Below are positions 34,769 to 43,966 of a stretch of DNA of 64,000 nucleotides, in pieces (within the stretch, counting starts at the first letter, position 1; each line of letters starts with the position of its first letter). The translations under genes and the position numbers were made by a program. The stretch comes from Cloacibacterium normanense (GTDB lineage Bacteria > Bacteroidota > Bacteroidia > Flavobacteriales > Weeksellaceae): contig NZ_CP034157.1 of NCBI RefSeq assembly GCF_003860565.1, forward strand, positions 1,736,001 through 1,800,000. Direction: 5' to 3'. The notes beneath the pieces are model-generated. The model was not told the origin of the DNA, ran no database searches, and saw nothing but the letters and a program-made list of their open reading frames with translations.

Positions 34769-36427
34769 TTATTTTTCTAAAACTTCTGTAATAGGATTTC
34801 CTATGTTTCCACTTGGATTTTCAACTTTCAGCATTTGAGCTAGAGTTGGTGCAATATCAGTCATGTGATATGGTTTTGCACTTTGTCCGTTTTTAACTTT
34901 CCAACCCATAAAAATTAATGGAATGTGAGCATCGTACGAATTCCAAACACTGTGAGTAGTTCCTTTTTTAGCATAAGTTGGCAACATGCTGTCATGTGTA
35001 ATGATTTGAATATCACCACTTCTTTGCCAGTTGTAACCATTAATAATTCTCGTTTTAATCGGTTCAGGAATTGCTGCTTCTGCTACTTCTTCTAAATCTA
35101 CTGCGTACAATACTCTTTTATCTTTATTCAATAAACCAAGAATCGTTTTCTTTACCTCATCTGTTTCCAATCCTTTTTCTTTGATAACATTTTGATTAAG
35201 ATAAACTTGGTAATTATCAATTCCTAAAATCAATTTACTTCCTGCATATTTTTTTTCAAGTTCATCATTAAGTGTTTTTTCTAAACCTTCACCAAAGAAA
35301 CCTGTTGCCATTTTATTGGCTTGCATATAACCTTCTGAATGTGCAGCACCGTGATCTGCAGACAAAAATACCAAGTAGTTTCCTTTTCCTACTTTCTTGT
35401 CTAACTGCTGAAAAAACGCTTCTAAATCTCTGTCTAATCTTAAATAAGTATCTTCTATTTCAATAGAATTTGGGCCAAAAGCATGACCTACATAATCTGT
35501 AGAAGCAATATTTATTGCTAAGAAATCTGTAATATTATCTTCACCCATTTTGTAACCTTTAATTGTTGCTTCAGCCATTTTTAGGGTTAAAGAATTTCCA
35601 AAAGGTGTAGTTCTGATGACTCCTTTTTTAGCATCATAATCCTTCGCTAAATTTTCATAAGGAAAAGTAGGCGTTTTAGCGCTTCCTAAAAGACTTTCCC
35701 AAGCTACATTATCCTCTGTACTTTCGAAATATTCTGAAATGGGAAGTAATGTTTTCCAACCTTTTGAAACTAATTTTTTACCGTTTTCTTCTTTGTTAAA
35801 TTCATTCAACCATTGTGGTAATTCTTTCAAATAGTAATCAGAAGTGATGAAATTTCCTGTGGTTTCATCAAACCAAAAAGCTGCAGTAGGATTATGTCCT
35901 GCTGGTAAAATAGAAGCTCTGTCTTTCAAAGAAACGCCCACTACTTTTGAACGGAAATTAGTTGCAATTCCTAACTGGTCTGTAATGGTAGTACTCCAAA
36001 GATTTCTAGGAGAATGCTGACCTATTTTTTTAGCTTCTGTTCCTACAGCATTTACTGTTTCATCTGTAGTACAGTAAACATTTTTACCTGTTTCTTTATC
36101 CGTCCAGTCGTTTCCAGCAATTCCATGAATCGAAGGAACAGAACCTGTATAAATAGAAGTATGACCTAATGCTGTAACCGTAGGAATATAATCAATCATC
36201 ACATTATTAAAACTGTAGCCTTCATTTAATAATCTTTTGAAGCCACCATTTCCGTATTTTGCTTGATATTTATACAAGAAATCCCAACGCATCTGGTCTA
36301 CCACAATTCCTACCACCAATTTTGGCCTTTCTACTCCATCATTGTATTGAGTATTTTTATTTTTTTGTGCATCTACAGATAACAAAGCCAATGTTACTAA
36401 TGCAAGTGTGCTAATTTTTCTAAGCAT
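34769..36427 (-). CDS. pafA: PafA-type secreted alkaline phosphatase
   Basis: A 552-residue periplasmic phosphate-monoester hydrolase resembling Elizabethkingia PafA. The signal peptide is about 1-20. Zinc and phosphate ligands visible are Asp44 in GIVVDQMRWDF, the nucleophilic Thr in PTVTALGHTS (about 83-85), Asn106 in GNDW, Lys and Arg in VSLKDRAS, Asp and His in STDYVGHAFG, DH in SADHGAAH and a His in TTHSVWNS. All ligands are present. It releases phosphate from organic esters, fitting the phosphate theme of the window. It is a single gene between terminators. Confidence 0.94.
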   Translation of the reverse strand: MLRKISTLALVTLALLSVDAQKNKNTQYNDGVERPKLVVGIVVDQMRWDFLYKYQAKYGNGGFKRLLNEGYSFNNVMIDYIPTVTALGHTSIYTGSVPSIHGIAGNDWTDKETGKNVYCTTDETVNAVGTEAKKIGQHSPRNLWSTTITDQLGIATNFRSKVVGVSLKDRASILPAGHNPTAAFWFDETTGNFITSDYYLKELPQWLNEFNKEENGKKLVSKGWKTLLPISEYFESTEDNVAWESLLGSAKTPTFPYENLAKDYDAKKGVIRTTPFGNSLTLKMAEATIKGYKMGEDNITDFLAINIASTDYVGHAFGPNSIEIEDTYLRLDRDLEAFFQQLDKKVGKGNYLVFLSADHGAAHSEGYMQANKMATGFFGEGLEKTLNDELEKKYAGSKLILGIDNYQVYLNQNVIKEKGLETDEVKKTILGLLNKDKRVLYAVDLEEVAEAAIPEPIKTRIINGYNWQRSGDIQIITHDSMLPTYAKKGTTHSVWNSYDAHIPLIFMGWKVKNGQSAKPYHMTDIAPTLAQMLKVENPSGNIGNPITEVLEK

Positions 36428-36516
36428 TTTTCTAGAAATTTTAATTTAGGCAAATTTAAAGGTTTTTATTGTAGCTAAAGTTTAATTTTACATTAAAAAT
36501 TAAATCGTTTGACTTC

Positions 36517-36546
36517 ACAAAAAAACGCACCTAAAAGATGCGTTTT
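36517..36546 (-). terminator. Terminator of mdh
   Basis: AAAACGCA (36522-36529) pairs with TGCGTTTT (36539-36546); on the minus strand a T run follows. It lies 27 bases past the mdh stop. Confidence 0.8.
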
Positions 36547-36572
36547 ATTTATTTCAAAAAAAGGAGTTTTTT

Positions 36573-37499
36573 TTAGAATTTTAAATCTCCATTTACTTCT
36601 CTAACCGCTGCTGCTGCAGTTGCAAATTTTTCTTTCTCTGCTTCAGTTAATTCGATTTCTACGATTTTTTCTACTCCATTTTTACCGATAATCGCAGGAA
36701 CACCTAAGCAAATATCAGACTGTCCATATTCTCCGTCTAACATAAGTGAACAAGGAATCATTTTCTTTTGGTCACATGCAATTGCCTGAACCATTACAGA
36801 AACTGCTGCACCTGGTGCATACCAAGCTGAAGTTCCTAATAATTTAGTTAATGTAGCACCTCCTACTTTAGTTTCTTCTACTACATAAGCTTGTTGTTCT
36901 TCAGTTAAGAAAGAAGTTACAGGAACTCCGTTTCTAGTTGCTTTAGATAATAAAGGAAGCATACCAGTATCCGAGTGTGCCGCAATTACCATTCCGTCTA
37001 CATCAGAAATTGGAGCTTCTAAAGCTTCTGCCAATCTGTATTTAAATCTTGCAGAATCTAGAGCACCTCCCATTCCAATGATTTTATGTTTTGGTAAACC
37101 AGAAGTTTTGTGAACTAGGTAAGCCATAGTATCCATTGGGTTAGAAACCACGATAATGGTTACATTAGGAGAATGTTTTACTAAATTAGCCGTTACATCT
37201 TTTACAATTCCTGCATTGATACCGATTAACTCTTCTCTAGTCATTCCTGGTTTTCTAGGAATACCAGAAGTGATTACCGCTACATCTGAACCGGCAGTTT
37301 TACTATAATCACCAGTTGTTCCCGTAATTTTAGTATCAAAACCATTCAAAGAAGCAGTTTGCATTAAATCCATTGCTTTACCTTCAGCAAAACCTTCTTT
37401 AATATCTACTAAAACTACTTCTGAACAGAAGTTTTTCATAGCAATATATTCTGCGCAAGATGCACCTACAGCTCCTGCTCCAACTACAGTTACTTTCAT
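36573..37499 (-). CDS. mdh: Malate dehydrogenase
   Basis: I place the start at ATG 37499 (MKVTVVGAGAVGASCAEYIA), since the frame to 37538 begins with TTG and adds a poly-Lys leader. The 308-residue NAD-dependent enzyme interconverts malate and oxaloacetate in the TCA cycle. The N-terminal Rossmann GAGAVG motif, the substrate arginines in SGIPRKPGMTR, SNPMDTM, the RFKYRLAE segment and catalytic His in AHSDTGMLPL mark it as the LDH-like malate dehydrogenase type of this phylum. Confidence 0.95.
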   Translation of the reverse strand: MKVTVVGAGAVGASCAEYIAMKNFCSEVVLVDIKEGFAEGKAMDLMQTASLNGFDTKITGTTGDYSKTAGSDVAVITSGIPRKPGMTREELIGINAGIVKDVTANLVKHSPNVTIIVVSNPMDTMAYLVHKTSGLPKHKIIGMGGALDSARFKYRLAEALEAPISDVDGMVIAAHSDTGMLPLLSKATRNGVPVTSFLTEEQQAYVVEETKVGGATLTKLLGTSAWYAPGAAVSVMVQAIACDQKKMIPCSLMLDGEYGQSDICLGVPAIIGKNGVEKIVEIELTEAEKEKFATAAAAVREVNGDLKF

Positions 37500-37665
37500 T
37501 TTTTTATTTTTTTTAAAGTTTAAAATTAAGTTGCTCAAATTTAATGATTATTTGAGGATTAGACAATTTTCTTGATATGAATTAAATCCTAATTTTAAAA
37601 TTTTTCAATCGTGTAAATAGATGTAAAAATTACCATAAATCAAGGACAAAAACAGAGACATTGCT

Positions 37666-37673
37666 TACCTTTG
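37666..37673 (+). promoter_or_regulatory. Candidate -7 box of cysE
   Basis: TACCTTTG matches TAnnTTTG exactly, 16 bases upstream of the cysE ATG. No clear -33 TTTG lies at the right distance. Confidence 0.4.
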
Positions 37674-37689
37674 TTTTAAATTTTGAAGG

Positions 37690-38514
37690 ATGGAAAATTT
37701 TTTGAAGCATTTACAAGACGGATATTCTAACAGAAAATATGATTTAGATAAAAAGAAAATCGAAACCTTTATCGATGATTTTTTCAGATTCGTATTTTTT
37801 CTAGAACTTCAAAGATGTGCTTCAGAAGATGAAATCGCCAATAGATTACAACAATTTAAAATAGATTTTATCAAGATTCTGTATTCTGTTTTTGATGACA
37901 AAGAAAAAGCCACAGCATGTGGAGAGTATTTTTTTACCAAATTTCCAGAAATTTATAAAACTTTAGAACAAGACGCTGCATTTGCCCTAGAAAATGACCC
38001 AGCTGCAACCTCTGTAGAAGAAGTCACTTTTTCTTATCCGGGTTTTTATGCGATTGCAATTTACAGATTGGCTCACGAATTACAATTGGAAAAAATTCCG
38101 TTGATTCCTAGAATTTGGACAGAGTTGGCGCACAGCAAAACAGGAATAGACATTCATCCTGGTGCTACCATTGGTTCGCCATTCTTCATCGATCATGGTA
38201 CGGGAATTGTAATAGGTGAAACTTCAGAAATTGGAAATGGTGTCAAAATTTATCAAGGAGTTACTCTTGGTGCTCTTTCTGTTTCTAAAGAAATTGCCAA
38301 TACCAAAAGACATCCTACCATAGAAAATGGTGTAGTTATTTATGCGAATGCTACCATTTTAGGAGGAGAAACCGTGATTGGCGAGAACAGCATCATCGGT
38401 GGAAACGTTTGGATTACAGACAGCCTGCCGAAAAATTCGGTGGTTTTTCACAAAGGTCAAGTGACGGTGAGAAACAAATTTCCGGGAGATGAACCAATTA
38501 ACTACTTTATTTGA
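37690..38514 (+). CDS. cysE: Serine O-acetyltransferase
   Basis: A 274-residue acetyltransferase that makes O-acetylserine from serine and acetyl-CoA. After an N-terminal helical domain of about 130 residues, the left-handed beta-helix has [42 protein letters not shown] and a C-terminal [16 protein letters not shown], with the catalytic Asp/His in DHGTG. Its partner cysM lies downstream in the same orientation, but 268 bases of repeats lie between them. Confidence 0.93.
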   Translation: MENFLKHLQDGYSNRKYDLDKKKIETFIDDFFRFVFFLELQRCASEDEIANRLQQFKIDFIKILYSVFDDKEKATACGEYFFTKFPEIYKTLEQDAAFALENDPAATSVEEVTFSYPGFYAIAIYRLAHELQLEKIPLIPRIWTELAHSKTGIDIHPGATIGSPFFIDHGTGIVIGETSEIGNGVKIYQGVTLGALSVSKEIANTKRHPTIENGVVIYANATILGGETVIGENSIIGGNVWITDSLPKNSVVFHKGQVTVRNKFPGDEPINYFI

Positions 38515-38609
38515 GGTAAAGGCTAAGGTTGAGGTAAAGGTGAGGTAAAGGTAAAGATAAAGGTAAAGGTTGAGGTAGAGGTAGAGGTAAATATAGAGGT
38601 AGAGACAAG
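38515..38609 (+). repeat. Degenerate GGTARA hexanucleotide tandem repeat
   Basis: About sixteen six-base units (GGTAAA, GGTTGA, GGTAGA, GATAAA, TATAGA) run from the base after the cysE stop codon to 38609, with one unit a base short. The array is purine-rich on this strand. No gene lies here. Confidence 0.85.
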
Positions 38610-38642
38610 TAAAAACTGATTTTAATTAAGATAACGAAACTT

Positions 38643-38753
38643 GCAGCCCGACTTGAACGGAGCTCTTTTTAAAATTTTTCGGCTCTCTCCTTTAGGAGAG
38701 TTAGTGAGGAAAAAATTTTAAAAAAGCGGGAGTGGAAGGCGGTAAAGCTGCCC
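38643..38753 (+). ncRNA. Structured element, copy B (Flavo-1-like RNA)
   Basis: Outer stem GCAGC (38643-38647) with GCTGC (38747-38751). Conserved text is GCAGCCCGACTTGA, GGAGCTC, AGCGGGAG, GGAAGGCGG and GCTGCCCAAAT. The variable stem CTTTTTAAAATTTTTC pairs with GAAAAAATTTTAAAAAAG and is capped by CTCTCC/GGAGAG. It lies 30 bases upstream of cysM, in the same direction, so it would be in the cysM leader if transcribed from upstream. Confidence 0.65.
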
Positions 38754-38782
38754 AAATTAATAATATTTAAAATTTAAAAAAT

Positions 38783-39718
38783 ATGAAAGTTAATAATGTA
38801 CTAGAAGTGATTGGCAACACTCCATTGGTAAAATTAAATAAGATTTTCGGGAGTGATGTAGAAGTGTGGATGAAACTAGAACGCCAAAATCCTGGTGGAA
38901 GCATCAAAGACAGAATTGCTCTTGCGATGATAGAAACAGCGGAAAAAGAAGGAAAAATTAATAAAGATACCTTGATTATAGAACCTACATCGGGAAACAC
39001 AGGTGTAGGTTTGGCAATGGTTTGCGCGGTTAAAGGTTACAAATTAGTTTTGGTAATGCCAGAATCTATGTCTGTGGAACGCAGAAAACTCATGTCTGCT
39101 TATGGCGCTGAATTTGTTTTAACTCCTAGAGAATTGGGAACCAATGGTGCGGTGAAAAAAGCTTACGAACTGGCTTCTACGATTGAAAATTCATGGATTC
39201 CACAGCAATTTGAAAACGATGCAAATCCAGAAATTCATAAAAATACCACTGCTCAAGAAATTTTGGCAGATTTCCCAGAAGGATTTGACTATGTGATTAC
39301 AGGTGTAGGAACTGGCGGTCATATTACGGGCGTAACAGAAGTTCTGAAAGAAAAATTCCCGAATCTGAAAAGTTATGCCGTAGAACCTACTGATTCTCCC
39401 GTTTTAAGTGGTGGAAATCCTGGTCCGCATCCTTTGCAAGGAATTGGAGCTGGTTTTGTACCAAAAGTTTTGAATTCTGAAATTCTAGACGGTGTGATTC
39501 AAGTAGAAAAAGCAGAAGCTTTTGATTTTGCTAGAAAATTAGCGGCTCAAGAAGGAATTTTAGCAGGAATTTCTACCGGTGCTTCTCTTGCTGCAATTGC
39601 GAAGAAATTACCAGAATTACCAAAAGGCGCTAAAGTTTTGACCTTTAACTATGACACTGGTGAAAGATATTGGTCTGTTCCAGATTTGTTCCAAGAAAAT
39701 GAATCTGAATTGAAATAA
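38783..39718 (+). CDS. cysM: Cysteine synthase (O-acetylserine sulfhydrylase)
   Basis: A 311-residue fold-type II PLP enzyme that makes cysteine from O-acetylserine and sulfide or thiosulfate. It has [11 protein letters not shown], the PLP-Lys in [30 protein letters not shown] for the PLP phosphate, [11 protein letters not shown] and [10 protein letters not shown]. The symbol is by similarity; CysK cannot be excluded. Preceded by the structured element copy B and followed by a strong terminator. Confidence 0.93.
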   Translation: MKVNNVLEVIGNTPLVKLNKIFGSDVEVWMKLERQNPGGSIKDRIALAMIETAEKEGKINKDTLIIEPTSGNTGVGLAMVCAVKGYKLVLVMPESMSVERRKLMSAYGAEFVLTPRELGTNGAVKKAYELASTIENSWIPQQFENDANPEIHKNTTAQEILADFPEGFDYVITGVGTGGHITGVTEVLKEKFPNLKSYAVEPTDSPVLSGGNPGPHPLQGIGAGFVPKVLNSEILDGVIQVEKAEAFDFARKLAAQEGILAGISTGASLAAIAKKLPELPKGAKVLTFNYDTGERYWSVPDLFQENESELK

Positions 39719-39722
39719 ATTG

Positions 39723-39754
39723 AAAACGCTCCAAAAATTTGGAGCGTTTTTTTT
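39723..39754 (+). terminator. Terminator of cysM
   Basis: AAACGCTCCAAA pairs with TTTGGAGCGTTT, followed by a run of eight T, directly after the stop codon. Confidence 0.9.
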
Positions 39755-39758
39755 GTCT

Positions 39759-39950
39759 CTCGCTGATTTTGCAGATTAAGCCGATATTTTTTAAAATTAA
39801 TTAACCGCAAAAAGAGACAAAAGAAAAAATTGAAAATAAGAAGTTCAAAAGGACAAAAAAGTAAATTTTTGTCCTTTATTTTTTAAACTCTAGCTTATTA
39901 TACTGATGAATATTTTTTTTAAAATCTGCTAAATTTGCTAAATCAGCGAG
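39759..39950. repeat. CTCGCTGATTT long inverted repeat with nested hairpin
   Basis: CTCGCTGATTT (39759-39769) and AAATCAGCGAG (39940-39950) are perfect 11-base arms 192 bases apart. Between them is an AACCGCAAA-type element (from 39803) with a strong inner hairpin AAAGGACAAAAA / TTTTTGTCCTTT (39848-39877). Two repeat families are nested. Confidence 0.75.
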
Positions 39951-39959
39951 ATATTTTTT

Positions 39960-41015
39960 TTAGTTTTCTTCTTCGAAATAGAGCATATAATATTTTCCGT
40001 TTTCGTCTTGTCCTTGTTGGATGAGTTTTCGGTCTCCGTGAATGTAAATATGGAAGTTTTTATCTAGTTTGATAACGCTTTTTAAAATTCTAGCGTTTTT
40101 CTTAACTGCCGCATCATTGATGGCGAATTCGTCTGACAAAGCATAATCTCTTTCGTCCTCGTATTGTGTTTTGAAGGCATTGAAACTTTGGATGACTTCT
40201 TGATCTTTCAAAACTTCTCCTGTGAATTCTTCCATCTTAAATTCTTCTTTTTCTTTGAAAAAACTCAGCGATTTATTCAAAAAATCTGCTTGGTCTGCTT
40301 TGGTGATTTCAAATTCCTGCGGAAGTTGTTTCGTGATGTATTCTTTGTAAAGTGTAAGCGTTTCTTGCGTCTCGAAATACTCGTCTTGTCGCTGACGAAC
40401 CTGTAAGAAATCGTCCATCCAATAACTGGTTTCTGCTCTACTCGTTCCATCAATAATAGACATGAGGTAACCTTGTTCTTTATTGGTATTGTAAATCAAG
40501 CAACCTTTGTCTACTTTATTCAAATTGATTCCCTGTAAAGTTTCCAATTCAAACACTTCGACTCCGCTCAGTGTGACATCATGTTTGGTAGAAACTTTCA
40601 AGAAAGTGTCTTTGTTTTCGGATTTAAAAAGTCCAACTGCGTCATATCTTTCGCCTTTTACGATGCAATCTTTGAAAAAGCAAACGTAGAATTCTCCACC
40701 TTTGGTTCTAGGATTGGTAGAATGTTCGTACAGCAGTTTTGCCAATTTTTTAGATTGGTTTTCTAACAATTCTGGTTGTTCAAAAATCTCTGAAATGTAA
40801 GTAAACACTTCGTTATTTTCGATATTAGAACTATGAAAAAACTCGAAAAAGATTTCGGGTTTGAAATTTTTAAGGAAATAATCTTTGAGCAATGCTTTCA
40901 TCTCATCTGTGATGAAAACTTCTGTTTCTGTGGTTACCAAAGCCTCTTGATGCGTTTGGTTTCCTACGTAATTGATGCAAAGATGTTCTAGTGTGGTTTC
41001 TTCTGTGAAAATCAT
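39960..41015 (-). CDS. Nucleoid-associated protein (NdpA/YejK family)
   Basis: A 351-residue protein of the 37-kDa nucleoid-associated family. Recognisable segments are LEHLCINYVGNQTHQEALV, YDAVGLFKSENKDTFLKV, CLIYNTNKEQGYLMSIID, YWMDDFLQV and the C-terminal NARILKSVIKLDKNFHIYIHGDR (core SVIKLDKNFHIYIHG). Thought to bind the nucleoid; exact role unclear. It is directly downstream of the NACHT gene on the same strand with 73 bases between, but its base composition is normal for the window, unlike the NACHT gene. Confidence 0.85.
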   Translation of the reverse strand: MIFTEETTLEHLCINYVGNQTHQEALVTTETEVFITDEMKALLKDYFLKNFKPEIFFEFFHSSNIENNEVFTYISEIFEQPELLENQSKKLAKLLYEHSTNPRTKGGEFYVCFFKDCIVKGERYDAVGLFKSENKDTFLKVSTKHDVTLSGVEVFELETLQGINLNKVDKGCLIYNTNKEQGYLMSIIDGTSRAETSYWMDDFLQVRQRQDEYFETQETLTLYKEYITKQLPQEFEITKADQADFLNKSLSFFKEKEEFKMEEFTGEVLKDQEVIQSFNAFKTQYEDERDYALSDEFAINDAAVKKNARILKSVIKLDKNFHIYIHGDRKLIQQGQDENGKYYMLYFEEEN

Positions 41016-41088
41016 GCTGCGAAAATAGGGAAATTTAAAGAATTAAAGGAGTGTCACTTACCTATTAATTATATCTTTATTTTCTCAT

Positions 41089-43686
41089 TTACTTCTTAAC
41101 TATGTAATAGTTAGTTTCTTTTTCATTATTATAATAATTATTTTCAATTTTAGAAATTACTTTAAAGTTTTCATAACTTTTATCAATAAAATTATTTTCT
41201 TCAATTAATTTAGATAACCAATCTTTATTTTCAATTTTGACATTTTCAAAATATATGTTCTGAAAGGAATTATTTTTAAAAATCACTTTATTTTCAATAT
41301 TACAATTATTAAACTTAACATTTATAAAATCATTTTTATAAAATTCACAATCAAATAAAACAGCATCAGAGAAGCTTACATTTTTCAGCAGAGAATTTTC
41401 AATATGAAACTTTCCTGGCTCACTCATAAAAAAAACATTATCAAGATAAGCCTCAAATATAAAACGATTGGAAATAGATTGATCTATGATTTCTACATTA
41501 AATAAACTTTCATTCCATAAAAAATTAAAAAAGAAGAGAAAATCTGTTATTCGCTCATCACATTGAATTAGTTTTGGATTAGTTTTATTGGTTTCATGAA
41601 TAAAAATCCATAAAACAGAAAATATTTGAGCTGATTTTTCATAAGCTGTAAGTTGATTTTTCTTTCTATCATAAAATAATAAAAAATCATCTTTTTTCAA
41701 TTCATCAAGAAGTTCGATGGTTTGATTAAAAACATTTTCATTAACAACTTTATCCTCATTTTCTATAATTTCAAATAAATTATATTGAATAGAATGTTCC
41801 GAAATTTTTTTGTTTCCTATTATTTTATCCAAGAAAGTAAAATATTCTTCCTTATCAAGCATTTCAAATTCTCCAAAATCATCTTTTCTTAAAACATTTT
41901 TTTTATTTTCTTCCCAAAAATATTCAGCTGTCAAGTATTCCCAAAGTGAATTATGAAAAAATTCTAATGCAGTATCTCCCTTATCATTATTCGAATGTTG
42001 AAAATAAAAACTTATTAGCAAATACTTACTAATTTCTTTTATTTTCTCTTCTGATTTTAATTCTTCATCAAAACATCTTCTTATAAAATTTTTGGTTGCA
42101 TCTAATTCCAAAAGTTTGTTTACAGTTATATATAGTTTAGGAGATTGATAAATTTCGAAAGCTATGTTCCTTATAAATTCTCTTAAGTACTTTTTATATT
42201 GGTTGGGTTTATCTTTTAATTTATGACTTATATAATTTAATTGCCCATTTTCATCCCAACTTCGTTGAGAAAGCGAATCGAAAATTTTATCATAAATTTT
42301 AGTCCTTGAATCTTTTTTGTCAATTTTTATATTTGAAACAGCAATGAAATAAATAAGAACAGCCTGTTTTAACAATTCCTTAACATGTTTATATTTTTCA
42401 TTTTCTAGAATAGTTTTTATACTTTTTACTAATAAGTTTTCCGGATAGAATTTTTTAAATTTTAAACAATATTTATTAATTTGTTCATCTGTTAATTCAT
42501 TAAGTTGTAAAACCAGCGTATCATCTAAACACGAATCATCAACATTTAAAAAATTGAATCTTGATGTTAGAATTATCTTAATTTTTTTATTACTTCTTTT
42601 TTTTAATCTTTCATACAAGTTTCTTAAATCTTCATTTGTAATTCCGCCACTCATATATGCTTCATCTAAACCATCTAATACAAGTATCATCTCATCTTCT
42701 TTGAAGTTCATAAAATTATAATAATTAGAAACTGTTTCAAATGGATTATTAATAAAATCTTTCGCAACTAAATCTCTAATTTTTACAAATATTATAGGTA
42801 TTGGTGGTAAATCAGAATTTCCTTCAATATAATCATATAATAATTTATAACAAAAAGAAGTTTTCCCTTGTCCTGGTTGTCCTAAAACAAAGACCATATC
42901 ATAACTATCCTTTATCTTATTATGTTTTTTTGATTGTAAAAAAAATTCATTAAAAAACTCATGAATACTTTTAGTTTTAGAATACAATTCAAAATCTTCA
43001 CTTATAATTTCTTCCCTTTTATTTATTAAATTATTTTTATGAATTGAAAATAGCGGTTCAATATAAAGATCTTTTAAAGTTTCTTTAGTGTCAGAATTTT
43101 GCTGTAAAAGGTTTGTGTAAAAACTTTTGAAACCGTAGTGCCTATCTAGCAAAAAAGCAAACTTATCATTCTGTAAGGCAACTGGATTTTTAAAAAAATC
43201 TATTAATTCTTGATATCTCTCTTTATGGTTTTGAAATTCATTTTTCAGATTTTCTCTAAAATCAATATAATAATTTAATCTAATATCTTCTGGTAGAACA
43301 ATACCAATTTCTTTACAAAATTTTGAAAAGAGATTAAAAGATTTAATCATATATTGATTGTCAGATCTAATAACATTTTTAAAAAATTCTTCTGTTAATG
43401 TAACATTTAACTCTAAAAATTCTTTATATTCTGATTCTAATTTTTTAGTAATTGAAACTAAATTATATTGATTATCTAATTGCTCTCTTCCATAAGCTTT
43501 AGCAAGTTGCATATTTGTTTCTCTAGAAGTATTAAAAATCAAAAGAAATGCTTTTGTTTCTATATTAGATTCTAAACCAACAACTTCTGTTAAAACACTT
43601 CCTAAATTAAAATCAAATAAATTTTTAATTACTTCTTTTTTATTAATTTTCATTAAGAATTTTGAACAATTTAATTTTATTTTCAT
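41089..43686 (-). CDS. NACHT-domain STAND ATPase with pentapeptide-like repeats (possible anti-phage factor)
   Basis: An 865-residue predicted NTPase. Residues 1-255 form an unrecognised helical N-terminal region. The NACHT core has Walker A GQPGQGKT (269-276), Walker B ILVLDGLDEA (334-343) with the NACHT-type double acidic, and sensor LTSRF (373-377). A helical region with FFHNSLWEYLTAEYFWEE follows, and about residues 770-835 carry pentapeptide-like repeats (FSDAVLFDCEFYKNDFINVKF, core LFDCEFYKNDF). Bacterial NACHT proteins include anti-phage immunity factors that trigger abortive infection. No obvious effector domain is visible, so the N-terminus may be it. The gene is far more A+T-rich than its neighbours (7 G+C in 41281-41340), suggesting horizontal transfer. 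Alternative start Met12. Confidence 0.8.
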   Translation of the reverse strand: MKIKLNCSKFLMKINKKEVIKNLFDFNLGSVLTEVVGLESNIETKAFLLIFNTSRETNMQLAKAYGREQLDNQYNLVSITKKLESEYKEFLELNVTLTEEFFKNVIRSDNQYMIKSFNLFSKFCKEIGIVLPEDIRLNYYIDFRENLKNEFQNHKERYQELIDFFKNPVALQNDKFAFLLDRHYGFKSFYTNLLQQNSDTKETLKDLYIEPLFSIHKNNLINKREEIISEDFELYSKTKSIHEFFNEFFLQSKKHNKIKDSYDMVFVLGQPGQGKTSFCYKLLYDYIEGNSDLPPIPIIFVKIRDLVAKDFINNPFETVSNYYNFMNFKEDEMILVLDGLDEAYMSGGITNEDLRNLYERLKKRSNKKIKIILTSRFNFLNVDDSCLDDTLVLQLNELTDEQINKYCLKFKKFYPENLLVKSIKTILENEKYKHVKELLKQAVLIYFIAVSNIKIDKKDSRTKIYDKIFDSLSQRSWDENGQLNYISHKLKDKPNQYKKYLREFIRNIAFEIYQSPKLYITVNKLLELDATKNFIRRCFDEELKSEEKIKEISKYLLISFYFQHSNNDKGDTALEFFHNSLWEYLTAEYFWEENKKNVLRKDDFGEFEMLDKEEYFTFLDKIIGNKKISEHSIQYNLFEIIENEDKVVNENVFNQTIELLDELKKDDFLLFYDRKKNQLTAYEKSAQIFSVLWIFIHETNKTNPKLIQCDERITDFLFFFNFLWNESLFNVEIIDQSISNRFIFEAYLDNVFFMSEPGKFHIENSLLKNVSFSDAVLFDCEFYKNDFINVKFNNCNIENKVIFKNNSFQNIYFENVKIENKDWLSKLIEENNFIDKSYENFKVISKIENNYYNNEKETNYYIVKK

Positions 43687-43724
43687 ATTATTAATTTTTT
43701 ACTAATTTAAAAATAAAACCTTAA

Positions 43725-43793
43725 TAATAATTACGGATTTACGTAAATTTCTAGGATTACTTCGTTTGTTTTTGTATTGCTAATAATTACGGA
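43725..43793. repeat. 13-bp direct repeat upstream of the NACHT gene
   Basis: TAATAATTACGGA occurs at 43725-43737 and 43781-43793. It lies between the NACHT start and structured element C, and may be a junction duplication or a regulatory pair. Confidence 0.6.
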
Positions 43794-43802
43794 GATGTTT
43801 TT

Positions 43803-43945
43803 GCGGCCCGGCGAAAGCGGAGCTCTTTTTTCTGTATGATGGTGGTTTCAAATTTCTAGAAATTTTGAAAGAATTACTGCTCGTTAGGTTTATTCTGCTC
43901 GTTATGACAGAAAAAAAGCGGGAGCTGTAGACGGAAATGCCGCCC
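43803..43945 (+). ncRNA. Structured element, copy C (Flavo-1-like RNA)
   Basis: Outer stem GCGGC (43803-43807) with GCCGC (43939-43943), a compensated version of GCAGC/GCTGC in copies A and B. Shared blocks are GGAGCTCTTTTTT, AAAAAAAGCGGGAGC, GACGGAAAT and GCCGCCCAAAT. The variable stem CTTTTTTCTG pairs with CAGAAAAAAAG. It forms the 3' end of the truncated DUF2779 reading frame on the other strand. Confidence 0.68.
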
Positions 43946-43966
43946 AAATAAAAACAAAAAAATCCC

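Noticed and set aside
43780-43966. C-terminal 62 codons of the DUF2779 frame as genuine protein
   Set aside because: This stretch is the reverse strand of structured element C, which occurs twice elsewhere outside any gene.
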